This document shows positions 1-9,906 of a DNA stretch of 64,000 nt, piece by piece. The DNA lies in assembly GCF_937881195.1 (NCBI RefSeq), contig NZ_CALGFC010000032.1:1-64000 (forward strand), written 5' to 3'. The translations under genes were made by a program, and so were the position numbers. How positions within the stretch are numbered: the stretch's first letter is position 1; each line of letters opens with the position of its first letter. Source of the DNA: an uncultured Methanobrevibacter sp. Its GTDB lineage: Archaea; Methanobacteriota; Methanobacteria; Methanobacteriales; Methanobacteriaceae. Under the pieces are notes generated by a model that had not been told where the DNA came from, searched no databases, and saw nothing but the letters and a program-made list of their open reading frames with translations.

Positions 1-100
1 TAATAGAATTATAAAATAATAAAAATTAAAAAATGAAAAATAATAAAAAATAATAGAATTATAAAATAATAAAAATTAAAAAATGAAAAATAATAAAAAA
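1..100. repeat. 50-bp tandem duplication, AT-only
   Basis: Bases 1-50 and 51-100 are identical, and a third, diverging copy begins at 101. The unit starts TAATAGAATTATAAAATAAT. It lies just upstream of the prenyltransferase gene and may continue to the left of the window. No coding potential is visible. Confidence 0.9.
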
Positions 101-177
101 TAATATAATTAAAACATAATTATATACCTAAAATTAAAGAAGATTGAATATAAACATTTTCAAAAAGAAGTGGATTT

Positions 178-1032
178 ATGAATGGATATTTAGAAATAAT
201 CAGGCCAGGAAATGCTGTTATGGGGGTAATAGCAGTTATTTTAATGGCAATTATAGGTGAAGATTATAACATACCAATTATATTAGGAGCTATAGCTGTT
301 TTTTTAGCAATGGGTGGAGGCAATGTTATAAATGATTATTTTGACCATAAAATAGATGCCATAAACAAGCCAAATAGGCCTATACCCTCTGGTAGGATTT
401 CTCTTCAAAATGCTAAAATATATGCATATGTCCTATTCTTATTATCAATAGTTATTGGATTTATAATAAGTTATCTAGTAAACAGCCTAATACCAGCAAT
501 TATTGTAATAATATCATCAATATTAATGTATTATTATGCATATAAGCTTAAAAAAATTGCAATTATTGGAAATCTAAGCATATCTATTCTAACTGGCCTC
601 TGTTTTATTTTTGGAGGATTTATAATTGGTTTAGAAACTTTTAATAATAATATAATTATAACCTCATTATACCTAGGATTTTTCGCATTTATTATGACAA
701 TGGCAAGAGAAGTAACAAAGGATATGGAAGATATTGAAGGAGATAAAACAGAAAAAGCAAGAACTTTTCCAATATTATATGGACTTAAAAAATCATCATA
801 TTTAGCTGGTTTTTTAATGATTCTTGCAAGTGTTTTAAGCCCAATTCTATATTTTAATGGAATATTTAATTTTTACTATATTCTAATATTATCTCTAGCT
901 ATAATAACCTTTTTTTATGGAGCATACACCATTTTAAAAGACCAATCAATAGAAAGTGCGAAAAAAGCATCTAAACTTGTTAAAATAGGCATGATGATTG
1001 CATTTATATCATTTGCAGTAGGATCATTCTAA
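178..1032 (+). CDS. Digeranylgeranylglyceryl phosphate synthase (UbiA family)
   Basis: This membrane prenyltransferase adds the second geranylgeranyl chain to geranylgeranylglyceryl phosphate, a committed step of archaeal ether-lipid synthesis. The 284-residue protein has about eight hydrophobic helices and the two Asp-rich UbiA motifs: NDYFDHKID near residues 52-60 and KDMEDIEGD near 181-189, which bind Mg-diphosphate. Length is normal for the family. The ATG follows a GTGGAT ribosome-site-like sequence. It stands alone, with an AT-only repeat upstream. The specific substrate is inferred from the archaeal context; other UbiA enzymes share the fold. Confidence 0.88.
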   Translation: MNGYLEIIRPGNAVMGVIAVILMAIIGEDYNIPIILGAIAVFLAMGGGNVINDYFDHKIDAINKPNRPIPSGRISLQNAKIYAYVLFLLSIVIGFIISYLVNSLIPAIIVIISSILMYYYAYKLKKIAIIGNLSISILTGLCFIFGGFIIGLETFNNNIIITSLYLGFFAFIMTMAREVTKDMEDIEGDKTEKARTFPILYGLKKSSYLAGFLMILASVLSPILYFNGIFNFYYILILSLAIITFFYGAYTILKDQSIESAKKASKLVKIGMMIAFISFAVGSF

Positions 1033-1231
1033 TAATATGGACCTATTGTAATAATATTGCTATTGAATCACTAATAGCAGTATTCACTAATTAATACGTC
1101 AAATATATTATAATTATTATCCCGATTATTATTATCCCAAATATTATTATAATTATTATCCTAGTTATTATTATAATTATTTCTAATTATTTAATTCAAA
1201 AAATGAAGAAATTAAGAGATTAAGTAGAATA

Positions 1232-3163
1232 TTATTGTATGTTTCTCTGATAAATTATTACATCTCCAAATTTTTTAACTGGTGAAAATCCATTAATATA
1301 AGTTTTATTACTTATTGATATAAAATAATCCGTTTTGTTAGCTATCATCATCTCAGAAAGTTTATTAGGAGCATATTTCCAATTTACATAAAATACTTCT
1401 TGTTTTAAATACCATGTAAATATTGGGCCTCTTTCTGCCCAAATTACTAAATTTTGATAATCAGGATTGTTTATCTTAATCCACTCTACAGCTTCTCTTT
1501 CATTATGAACTAAAGGATCGTTTTTATTCATATCTAAATAGCTAAAAGAAGATATTAAAAATAAAGCTATTAAAACTATTGGAACTAAATTCTTAATTAT
1601 GCCATTATTTATAGAAAAATGACTCTTTTTAAATAAGCTATAATTTTTGAAATTGAATGAATTTAATATCAATTCTAAAGCTAAAATAACAAAAAATATA
1701 AATCCTGGAGCCATAGTAGTGAAATATCTATCTGCTTTAACAAGGTGAGCTGAAAAGAATATTAAATATGAAAAAAACCATGCAAACATTAATAAATCAA
1801 AACTAAGTTTATCATATTTATAATCAGAACTTATCTCTTTTAAAGGAATATTTCCAGTATTTATATCTTTTAAAGCATTATTATTTGAATCTATTCCTTT
1901 TGAATCTATTTCTGTTGAATCTATTCTTTTTGAATCCCTTCTTTTTGAATCTATTTCTGTTGAATCCCTTCTTTTTGAATCTTTTCCTTTTACATTTATT
2001 CCATCAGGAACCATAAAGATAATTTTATTTAATATATACGATAAAGTAAATGCAGATGCAAAGAAGATTAATTCACTATAAATAAATGATATTTTGCTAG
2101 CTGTTAAAAATGAAAGAATAATAACTAATAAATTTATACAAAGAAACATGTAAAGAAGTTTATTTGAAATTTCAACATTTAAAAATTCAAATTTGCTTTT
2201 ATTATTATCCCTAGATTCATAATACCTATCTTTTAAAAAGTTAATAGATTTGTAAGCTCCAATTATAATGCCAACAATAGCAATAATGATTAGTAAATAT
2301 GCTAAAATTTCATTTATACTATAAATAAACCTCGGCATGTTTGTAAAATAAAAAAATAAATCATTTTGAACTTTTAAAGTAGAACTTGTTGTCTTTGAAG
2401 CTATATCCTGAGCCTGATTTAAAAATCCAAAAGGTATTTTATTTATTAAAAAATAAGCTATAAAAGGCATAGCTGTTATAATTCCTAAAATTATTCCTAA
2501 AACGGTATTTTTCCAATATTTCTTAATATTAAGAATAATATCTGGTTTTGATATTACATATAAAATCATTAATGGAATAGCTAGTCCTGCTGTATATTTT
2601 GCAAAAAAACCTAATACTGCTATTGGGAATGCCAAGTATAAATATTTTTGATTCTTTTCAATTCCTAAAACAAAGAAATATATAGATATTATAGTTAGTG
2701 AAACACTTGGAATATCTATTGTACCATTAGCAGCCCATAAAAGATTTATTGAAAGACCAGCATATAAAATACTTCCTAAAATAGCAATTAAATTTCTAAA
2801 TCTTAGTTTTAAAAGTGAGAAGAATCCAAGAACCCCAATAATATAAAAAATTCCAGTTACTGTGAATATACTTGTTTCACTAACAAATCCTAAATCAAAT
2901 AATAATGAGGTTAAAAAAGGTATAAGAGGAGATAAATAATTAATATATCCATATCCATCAATAGAATACCCAGAAAATCTAAGAGCCTCAATTAGATAAA
3001 AATAAACATCCCGATATGAAGTTCCTAAAATCTCATGAGAAGTATTTATCCATATTAAAAGTATAGTGATAATGGAAGAAAATAACAATATAAATAAAAA
3101 TGAAAGCTTGTTTTCATTTGATTTAAAAAATTTAGTGATTGAATTGATTTTTTTAACTTTCAA
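1232..3163 (-). CDS. GT39-like membrane glycosyltransferase with repeat loop
   Basis: This multi-pass membrane protein has the layout of dolichol-phosphate-sugar glycosyltransferases (GT39/ArnT-like): an N-terminal helix, a first loop with acidic residues (SYRDVYFYL), many helices, and a C-terminal soluble part (WIKINNPDYQNLVIWAERGPIFTWYLKQ). About 645 residues. Near residues 390-430 a hydrophilic loop is made of five-residue units such as DSKRR and DSTEI, encoded by a 15-bp repeat. I chose the TTG at 3163, because the GTG at 3178 lies inside a strong GGAGG site. It is paralogous to the plus-strand gene that begins at 3592. Sugar and acceptor are unknown; protein glycosylation or envelope glycan synthesis is likely. 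Confidence 0.75.
   Translation of the reverse strand: MKVKKINSITKFFKSNENKLSFLFILLFSSIITILLIWINTSHEILGTSYRDVYFYLIEALRFSGYSIDGYGYINYLSPLIPFLTSLLFDLGFVSETSIFTVTGIFYIIGVLGFFSLLKLRFRNLIAILGSILYAGLSINLLWAANGTIDIPSVSLTIISIYFFVLGIEKNQKYLYLAFPIAVLGFFAKYTAGLAIPLMILYVISKPDIILNIKKYWKNTVLGIILGIITAMPFIAYFLINKIPFGFLNQAQDIASKTTSSTLKVQNDLFFYFTNMPRFIYSINEILAYLLIIIAIVGIIIGAYKSINFLKDRYYESRDNNKSKFEFLNVEISNKLLYMFLCINLLVIILSFLTASKISFIYSELIFFASAFTLSYILNKIIFMVPDGINVKGKDSKRRDSTEIDSKRRDSKRIDSTEIDSKGIDSNNNALKDINTGNIPLKEISSDYKYDKLSFDLLMFAWFFSYLIFFSAHLVKADRYFTTMAPGFIFFVILALELILNSFNFKNYSLFKKSHFSINNGIIKNLVPIVLIALFLISSFSYLDMNKNDPLVHNEREAVEWIKINNPDYQNLVIWAERGPIFTWYLKQEVFYVNWKYAPNKLSEMMIANKTDYFISISNKTYINGFSPVKKFGDVIIYQRNIQ
1887..1991 (-). 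repeat. 15-bp tandem repeat inside the glycosyltransferase gene
   Basis: The plus-strand word GAATC recurs at exactly 15-bp intervals at 1887, 1902, 1917, 1932, 1947, 1962 and 1977. It encodes a five-residue unit DS-K/T-R/E/G-R/I in frame. Because the unit is a multiple of three, copy-number change would alter loop length without breaking the gene. Confidence 0.9.
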
Positions 3164-3591
3164 AATGTTTTCCTCCACATTTATAGAACAAATATATTAA
3201 TGAGTTAATTTTAGATAATATTAAATCTAAATAAAATATATAAATGATTAGTTATATCAATATAAGATTATATCAATATTAAGATATTAATTATATTAAT
3301 ATTTACGTTAATAAATTTAATGCTAATAGTTATATTAATAAAAGTATTATCAATAGTCATATTCCATATAAACCATTTATAGTGAAAAAAATATATTAAA
3401 AAATATAATAGAAAATATTTTAAAAAGTATTTTAAAAGGTATGTTAAAAAATATATTAAATTAGGCAAATTTAATTAATAAAAAAACAATTTGATTAAAA
3501 GAATCGATTTATATAGATTTTGAGATTTTAATTTATATAGATTATAATAATTTAATAAACTCCTATTAATTATTCTGATTGGAGCTAATAT
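3164..3591. other. Gene-free divergent intergenic region
   Basis: This AT-rich gap lies between two divergently transcribed paralogous glycosyltransferase genes. It must hold both promoters, but the many TATA-like words make a single choice unreliable. The only long reading frame in it (3268-3468, minus) is low-complexity Ile/Tyr/Phe/Leu and not credible. A GGAGC ribosome site sits just before the ATG at 3592. Confidence 0.6.
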
Positions 3592-5703
3592 ATGTTTAAA
3601 AGTAGAATCCTTGATAAAGCAGACAAAAATAAAATAGATATATTATTTATATTCATAATAGCTATTTTTACATCAATATTAGTGTATTTATTAATAAATG
3701 CAAACAATCAATTAGGAATATATTGCTCTGATGTTTTTATTTATTTAACAAACTCCTTAAATCTTGCAGGATATCCTCTTGGTAAAACATCAAATCTATA
3801 TTTATCACCAGTAATATGTATCATAACATCTTTAATATTTAAATTAGGATATATCAATCAAATAGCAATATTCACAGTAACAGGTTTATTTTTCCCCATA
3901 GCATCCATAGGGACATATTTTTTATTTAGATTAAAATTAAATAAAATAATTAGTTTATTTGGTGCAATACTATTTTCAAGTTTCTCATTAAACATATTAT
4001 GGGTAGCTAATGGAACAATGGACATACCCGCAATAGCTATCACTATTTGGATTATTTACTTTACAATTTTAGCAGTTAATAGAAATCCAAAATACTATTT
4101 AATAGTATTACCTCTTTTTACAATTGGTTTTTTCATAAGATATACTGTTGGATTCATTTTACCTTTGATGATTCTGTATATCTTATTTGAAATAGACATA
4201 ATAGAAAAATTAAAGATTTTAAAATCTAAAAATAAATTTTTAAGTTTTTTAAATAAATCAAATCTAAAAAAGATATTAAAATCAAATAATTTTAAATATT
4301 TTTTAATAGGAATAATCATAGCATTACTTATATTTTCTTTATTTTTAATTTTTTTAAATATTAAAGGTACAGATTTAACATTTATAAGCCAAACCCAAAG
4401 CGCTGTTTCAGGAGATAAGGGTTCTTCTCTAGATCCTGGTTTTAGACCAGAACCCTATTTTTATTTGGAAAATTTAGGAAATTTTATATCATCAAACAGT
4501 TTGGAGTTTCATAAGCTAATCCCAAGTCTTAAAAGTCCAGGAATATTATCTTACTTTGTATTAATTTTAATATCTGGAGGAGCATTATTATATATATTAG
4601 AAATTATATTTAAAAATCTTAAAAGTCGTGCAAATAAAAAATATAAGATTAAAAGCCATATAAAAAATGCAAAAGATACAGATAATAAAAAAAATGGAAA
4701 AAATTCAAAAAGGAGATTTTATCTAAAAATATTATTAATTATCATAATATCAATCATTATAATTATTACCTATAAAAAGATTTCATCAATAATAAGTGAA
4801 ATATTCTTCTTAATTAATATTTTATTAATATATAATATATTAAATAAAATATCTAACAATGATTCGAATATTTTAAATAATAAAAATAATTTGAATAGTT
4901 CAGATAGTTTAAATAATAAAAATAATTTGAATAGTTCAGATAGTTTAAATAATAAAAATAATTTGAATACTTTAGATAGTTTAAATAATAAAAATAATTT
5001 ATATGACCATAGCGCAGATAATAAGTATGAAAGTAATTATAGGCCAATTAAAACATTGAATTTCAATTTATTGATGATATCTTGGTTTTTCATATATTTA
5101 ATCTTCTTTAGTTTTAGTGATGTTAAGGTAGACAGATATTTTATAACAGTTATGCCAGTTATTGCATACTTTGGAGCATATTCACTTAATTTTTTATCTT
5201 TAAAAATTATAAAATTTTTAGAATTTTATAAGCATAATGCTGATAACTATGATAAAAAAGATAGTGATATATTCAATGAAAAAAATATTGAAACAGTTAA
5301 CAAAGATATAAAGAAATCAAATATTAAAAGTGAAAGCAAAATTCAATGCATAATAACCATAATACTCATTTCAATTTTTATTATTTCTGCTTTCAATAAT
5401 GTTGGAATAATACCTTCTAAAAATCAAGATGTTGAAGGTCCAATTGTAATTTCAAATTGGCTTAAACATTATGATCCAGATTATGAAAATAAAGTTATTT
5501 GGACATATAATACAAGATATTATACCTGGTATTTAATGATGAATGTAGGGGCAGCATATGAAAAAGATATTCCTAAACTAGAAAAAAATAATGTGACATA
5601 TTATATTTCTAGAAATATATCAAAAGAAAATTATACTATTGAAAATTATACAATGATAAAAAAATATAATAATATTAATCTTTATAAAAGAAATACTAAT
5701 TAA
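3592..5703 (+). CDS. GT39-like membrane glycosyltransferase, paralogue with Asn-rich repeat loop
   Basis: This 703-residue multi-pass membrane protein is paralogous to the minus-strand gene ending at 1232. Both share the opening loop (CSDVFIYL against YRDVYFYL), the segment FTVTGLFF/FTVTGIFY, NILWVANGTMDIP/NLLWAANGTIDIP, and the helix ending VKVDRYFIT/VKADRYFTT. The C-terminal soluble part (WLKHYDPDYENKVIWTYNTRYYTWYL) also matches. It is longer because of two extra charged loops and a repeat block of unit NNKNNLNSSDSL near residues 427-470. A lipid-linked sugar donor is expected from the family; acceptor unknown. GGAGC precedes the ATG. Confidence 0.75.
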   Translation: MFKSRILDKADKNKIDILFIFIIAIFTSILVYLLINANNQLGIYCSDVFIYLTNSLNLAGYPLGKTSNLYLSPVICIITSLIFKLGYINQIAIFTVTGLFFPIASIGTYFLFRLKLNKIISLFGAILFSSFSLNILWVANGTMDIPAIAITIWIIYFTILAVNRNPKYYLIVLPLFTIGFFIRYTVGFILPLMILYILFEIDIIEKLKILKSKNKFLSFLNKSNLKKILKSNNFKYFLIGIIIALLIFSLFLIFLNIKGTDLTFISQTQSAVSGDKGSSLDPGFRPEPYFYLENLGNFISSNSLEFHKLIPSLKSPGILSYFVLILISGGALLYILEIIFKNLKSRANKKYKIKSHIKNAKDTDNKKNGKNSKRRFYLKILLIIIISIIIIITYKKISSIISEIFFLINILLIYNILNKISNNDSNILNNKNNLNSSDSLNNKNNLNSSDSLNNKNNLNTLDSLNNKNNLYDHSADNKYESNYRPIKTLNFNLLMISWFFIYLIFFSFSDVKVDRYFITVMPVIAYFGAYSLNFLSLKIIKFLEFYKHNADNYDKKDSDIFNEKNIETVNKDIKKSNIKSESKIQCIITIILISIFIISAFNNVGIIPSKNQDVEGPIVISNWLKHYDPDYENKVIWTYNTRYYTWYLMMNVGAAYEKDIPKLEKNNVTYYISRNISKENYTIENYTMIKKYNNINLYKRNTN
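4872..5001 (+). repeat. 36-bp tandem repeat inside the glycosyltransferase gene
   Basis: Three nearly identical 36-bp units (4872-4907, 4908-4943, 4944-4979) plus a partial fourth encode the 12-residue unit NNKNNLNSSDSL. The third copy has drifted slightly (NTLDSL). It sits in the same hydrophilic loop that carries a different repeat in the paralogue at 1232-3163. Confidence 0.93.
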
Positions 5704-5762
5704 AAAGGTTAATTTTTATTAATTGAAAATAAAATCAATGAATTGATAAAATATAAGAAATA

Positions 5763-5850
5763 AAATAGGTTATATAAAAAATAAAATAGAATATATAAAA
5801 AATAAAATAGGATATATAAAAAATAAAATAATTTATATAAAAAATATATC
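5763..5850. repeat. About 21-bp tandem repeats, each with a TATA-like core
   Basis: Four imperfect copies of a unit like AAATAGGATATATAAAAAAT lie upstream of the glycosyltransferase at 5924. Each copy contains TATATAAAAA, which resembles an archaeal TATA box. They could act as an array of alternative promoters or simply be AT-rich slippage. Confidence 0.8.
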
Positions 5851-5923
5851 TTATAATAAGACATATCTCATAATAATCTAAATTTTATAATAAAATAAAT
5901 TTTATAAAACAAATAGGTAAACA

Positions 5924-7108
5924 ATGAAAATTTTACATATAGTTCCAACATATTACCCTTGTTTAGAAGCAGGAGGAGTGGTTAATGCTGTTTATCAGTT
6001 GGGTAAAAAGCAAGCAAAAGAAGGAAATAGTGTTTCTATTTTTACAACTGATAGCTGTAAAAAACGTATGCAGCTCGATGAAAGATATGGTATTGATGTT
6101 GATGGAGTTAAAGTTTATTATTTTAGAAATCTTTCAAATTCACTTAAATCAAAGTTTTTAATTGATACTCCCTATTTATTGCCTTTTAAAATAAGGAAAG
6201 AAATAAAAAATTATGATATTGTCCATATACATGAACATAGACACTCTTTAGCTATTTTAGCTAGTTATTATGCATCAAAAAATGGAATACCTTATGTTAT
6301 ACAAGCTCATGGATCAGTACTTCCTTTCTTTCAAAAAGAAAAACTTAAAGAACTATTTGATAAAATTTGGGGATTTAAAATTCTTAAAAATGCATCAAAA
6401 GTTTTTGCATTGACAGATACTGAAAAAAAACAATATTTAAAAATGGGAGTGGAAAAAAACAAGATAGAAATTGTTCCATTAGGAGTTAATATTGAAGAAT
6501 ATTATAAATTACCAAAAAGAGGTAATTTTAGAAGGAAATATAATATCGAAAAAAATGAAAATCTACTCCTTTTTGTTGGTAGAATTCATAGAATAAAAGG
6601 TTTAGATCTCCTTATAAATTCTTTTGATATTTTAAATCAAAAAAATATAGATAATTTAAAATTAGCCATAGTTGGCCCAGATGATGGTTTTTTAAATGAA
6701 TTAAAAAGACTTATAAATGATTTTGATTTAGAAAATAAAGTTATTATAACTGGCCCTTTATTTAATAATGACAAATTAGAAGCTATTGTTGACTGCGATA
6801 TATTCATTATGCCATCCCAATATGAATCATTTACAACAAGTGGTTTAGAAGCAATGGCGTGTGGAAAACCATTAATACTAACTAAAAATAATCACATACA
6901 TAGTTGGGTTGATGGTAATACTGGATTATGTTCCGAATATGATAAAAATGATCTTGCAACTAAAATTACAGAATTACTAAATAATCCTGAATTAATGAAA
7001 ACTTTTGGAAAAAATGGATTAAAAGAAGTAGAAAAAAATTATAATTGGGATTCTGTTGAAAAAAGAATAATGTCAATATATAAAAATTTAGTGAAAGAAG
7101 ATACTTAA
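5924..7108 (+). CDS. Glycosyltransferase family 4 (GT-B fold)
   Basis: This cytoplasmic GT-B glycosyltransferase has 394 residues, typical for the family. The N-terminal domain begins MKILHIVPTYYPCLEAGGV, with the Gly-rich loop of GT4 donors. The C-terminal domain shows the start FVGRIHRIKGLDLLI (about residue 209), the Rossmann strand KLAIVGPDDG, and the conserved PSQYESFTTSGLEAMACGKP with the EX7E catalytic pair. An AGGT ribosome site precedes the ATG. Its location beside two membrane glycosyltransferases suggests surface glycan or glycolipid synthesis; donor and acceptor cannot be read from sequence. Confidence 0.88.
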   Translation: MKILHIVPTYYPCLEAGGVVNAVYQLGKKQAKEGNSVSIFTTDSCKKRMQLDERYGIDVDGVKVYYFRNLSNSLKSKFLIDTPYLLPFKIRKEIKNYDIVHIHEHRHSLAILASYYASKNGIPYVIQAHGSVLPFFQKEKLKELFDKIWGFKILKNASKVFALTDTEKKQYLKMGVEKNKIEIVPLGVNIEEYYKLPKRGNFRRKYNIEKNENLLLFVGRIHRIKGLDLLINSFDILNQKNIDNLKLAIVGPDDGFLNELKRLINDFDLENKVIITGPLFNNDKLEAIVDCDIFIMPSQYESFTTSGLEAMACGKPLILTKNNHIHSWVDGNTGLCSEYDKNDLATKITELLNNPELMKTFGKNGLKEVEKNYNWDSVEKRIMSIYKNLVKEDT

Positions 7109-7263
7109 TTTAAGTATTAAAAATATAAAATACCAAATTAAGAATATCCAATTAAAAATATAAAATTAGAAATATAAAATATTTCAATTTAAAAAAAAAA
7201 ATATTAAAAAATATTAAAAAATATTAAAAAATATTTGAATAATTTTTATATAATAAGCAATTT

Positions 7264-7608
7264 CTAGTTATTTAAAACCCCTAACAAATTTTTTGAATCA
7301 TTTGTTATATTTTCTACTCCATTTTTAATATTTTCTGCTGTTTTATTCAAATCAGATATTTGTTTATCAATAGAATTGATTTGATTTTGAATATTAATAT
7401 ATTCAGCACTACCAGGCTCATATTTTTTCAGTTCTTCAGTTAAATTTGATTTTTGTTCCAATAAAGAAGTTATATTATTCTTAGTTTGGTTTAAAGAATC
7501 AATAGTTTGCTCAGCTGGATTCAAATAAGACATTAAACTGCCTGCAGCAAAAACTCCTATTATAACAACAGCTATAATAACAATTAACAATATTAAATAT
7601 TTAAACAT
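7264..7608 (-). CDS. Small membrane-anchored coiled-coil protein
   Basis: I do not recognise this 114-residue protein. It starts with a strong hydrophobic segment (residues 4-26, LILLIVIIAVVIIGVFAAGSL), then a hydrophilic helix with heptad-like leucine and isoleucine spacing from about 33 to 105, rich in Asn, Lys and Glu. The topology suggests one N-terminal membrane anchor with an exposed coiled coil. AAAGGTG precedes the ATG. It lies alone between a glycosyltransferase and an exported transglutaminase-like protein, so a surface role is possible but unproven. Confidence 0.65.
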   Translation of the reverse strand: MFKYLILLIVIIAVVIIGVFAAGSLMSYLNPAEQTIDSLNQTKNNITSLLEQKSNLTEELKKYEPGSAEYINIQNQINSIDKQISDLNKTAENIKNGVENITNDSKNLLGVLNN

Positions 7609-7976
7609 AAATACACCTTTAATTTATTTATATTAAACTCAAATATATGCAACTTTTATATATACTATTTTATACCTATTAAATTATAAAAAAATTTCTA
7701 TTTAATAGTGAATTTTCTCTTTAAAATTAATAAAATAAAATTAACTATTTAAAAAAATTAATATAAAAAAATAATATAAAAAAAATAATACAAAAAATTA
7801 ATATTATAAGCACTATAAAAAGACCCAAAATATTTTAATGGACTTCATATATAAATATAATAATATTTATATCCATGATCAATATGGCAATAATTAAATT
7901 GAATAATTAATAGAGTTTTTATTAAAGGCCATATGAAGAAAAAGTATCTATCGAAGCAATAAAAGGGTTAATTTTC
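7609..7976. other. Divergent intergenic region
   Basis: This AT-rich gap separates the minus-strand coiled-coil gene from the plus-strand transglutaminase-like gene. Apart from a TATA-like box at 7848-7856 and poly-A/T runs I see no structured element. Confidence 0.5.
7848..7856 (+). promoter_or_regulatory. Putative TATA box of the transglutaminase-like gene
   Basis: TATATAAAT matches the archaeal TATA consensus and lies about 120 bp before the start codon. Transcription would begin near 7880, giving a leader of roughly 95 bases. Other AT words nearby keep confidence low. Confidence 0.35.
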
Positions 7977-9167
7977 ATGATAAAAAAGAAAAAATTACTA
8001 TTAATATGTTTTTTTTTAATAATAACCTTTAGTTTATTGATAAGCCATGTTTCTGCAGAGAAGATTGATGACAACCCTGCAAAATATTTCAATAAAGTAA
8101 AAGTTAAAAATAGTAAGAACCCTTATTTTCTATATAAGCCATTTAAAAAAACTAATACATATATTGGAAAAGTAGATATAAAAAATACCTCATCGGGAGT
8201 TAATTATTACTATAACAAAAGTAGTAACTTTAAGAAGATAATGCCTGTTTATTATACCTACAATTCAGTAATAAAGTTAAAAACCAAAAAAATGGCAAAA
8301 ACAAAGACATATAGTAATGGAAAATATAAATTAACCATTAAAACAATCAAAAATTCTAAAGGAAAATTTAAATATTTAAAATTAAAAAAAATAGTTCAAA
8401 AAAATGAATATTACATAATAAAAAACCCTTATTTTTCTAATTCAGAATATTTAAACTGGAGAAATTCCCATATTACTAAAATTGCGAATATTATAAAAAA
8501 AAATATTACAAGTTATAATTATAAAGACAAAAATGTTTATAATACTGAACTTGCGAATGCAGTTATTAGATATTTATGGCTAAATATTAAGTACGATGAC
8601 AATTATTCAAATGATCAATCTGCTATAACAACTCTAAAAAGAAAAAGTGGAACTTGTTTAGGAAAAAGTATGCTTGCAGGAGCATTACTTAGAGCAGTTG
8701 GAATTCCAACATATTTCGAAAGTAGCTACCCCAAAACAGGAAAAGGACATATATGGCCAGTTTCCTATATATTTTATAATAATAAATATCAATGGGTAAG
8801 AGCTGAAACAACTTATTATTATTCAGATACAGAAGATAGATATTATTATTCAATTATAGGAAATTTACAAAAAGAAAACGAATTGTATAAAAAGGGAATA
8901 GATACTTTAAATAGCCAAATAGAAATAAACAATCAAGAAATAAGTTTTTTAAATTCTTTAATAAATTATAATAATATTTCTGCAACTGAGTACTATACTA
9001 TAATTAACAAGGAATATTCCTCAAATTGTTTGATTGAAATTAATATTACAAATTTGATTTATTTAAGTATATATTTTAAATTGAAATATCCTTTTCAAAA
9101 AGATTCGCTAAATTGGTGGATAATAGGTGAAAATGGAATATATGATTATTCTAAAACATTTACATAA
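7977..9167 (+). CDS. Exported transglutaminase-like protein
   Basis: This 396-residue protein has a signal peptide (residues 1-27, positively charged start, hydrophobic core, VSA-EK cleavage-like end). Residues about 30-140 are Lys/Tyr-rich and basic, possibly cell-wall binding. A transglutaminase/cysteine-peptidase core follows: GTCLGKSMLAGALLRAVGIP with Cys227, then GHIWP with His258, and strand QWVRAETT where Glu277 occupies the place usually held by Asp. Such domains in pseudomurein-walled methanogens are often surface peptidases or wall modifiers. The C-terminal 90 residues are unassigned. GGGTTAATTTTC precedes the ATG. Confidence 0.75.
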   Translation: MIKKKKLLLICFFLIITFSLLISHVSAEKIDDNPAKYFNKVKVKNSKNPYFLYKPFKKTNTYIGKVDIKNTSSGVNYYYNKSSNFKKIMPVYYTYNSVIKLKTKKMAKTKTYSNGKYKLTIKTIKNSKGKFKYLKLKKIVQKNEYYIIKNPYFSNSEYLNWRNSHITKIANIIKKNITSYNYKDKNVYNTELANAVIRYLWLNIKYDDNYSNDQSAITTLKRKSGTCLGKSMLAGALLRAVGIPTYFESSYPKTGKGHIWPVSYIFYNNKYQWVRAETTYYYSDTEDRYYYSIIGNLQKENELYKKGIDTLNSQIEINNQEISFLNSLINYNNISATEYYTIINKEYSSNCLIEINITNLIYLSIYFKLKYPFQKDSLNWWIIGENGIYDYSKTFT

Positions 9168-9906
9168 CATTTAATTTGATAATCTATAGCGTATTATTCG
9201 TTAGATTAATATTTTAAAACTAATATCCAATAATTTATTTTTATTAATTTTATTATTATTTTTATTATTATTTTTATTATTAAATATCTCCTTTTTAATC
9301 AAACAACTTCAAATAGTTATTATTTATTTAATTATTCTTTAATCTATTATTCTTTAATCTATTATTCTTTAATCCATCATTTTTTTAATTTATTATTAAT
9401 TAATCATCGTTTATGTCATTTTTTATTCTTTAAATCATTCTATTTTCCATTTTTTAATATTATATGTTTTATACCATTTTATTAATTATTCCTCAATTAA
9501 TAATCAATTAATTTTTAGATATTTATTTTATATATTAATTTTATAAAATTCTACAAAAATATATAATAAATAATTATTAGTCATTGGTAATTATCTCAAA
9601 AAATCATTATTTTCGTTCTTAATGAAGTAATAAAAAATATAGAACAATTAATATTAAAAAATAAATAATATAAATAAATGATTATAAATTAATTAGAAAG
9701 TTATATTAATTGTTAAAGAGACATATATTAAATATATTAATTTTTAAAGAGACATATATTAAATAAATTATATTATATTAAATTTTATATCTAAATAAGT
9801 CTTGAAAAGGAAAACATGATTAATAGAAAAAATGGATAATAAATTTAAACATTTTATAAAATAAACAAATATTTAAACACCATATTAAAAAATTAAGAAG
9901 GATATT
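9168..9906. other. AT-rich gap with short tandem repeats
   Basis: No gene is visible in this 739-bp gap. It contains runs of TTATTATTTT at about 9232-9285, three copies of TATTCTTTAATC at about 9330-9375, and a repeated word TTAAAGAGACATATATTAAAT at 9711-9764 (copies at 9712 and 9742), upstream of the zinc-ribbon protein. Confidence 0.6.

Noticed and set aside
3268..3468. 66-residue minus-strand reading frame
   Set aside because: Low-complexity Leu/Ile/Tyr/Phe/Asn translation of AT-rich DNA, with no ribosome site or family resemblance.
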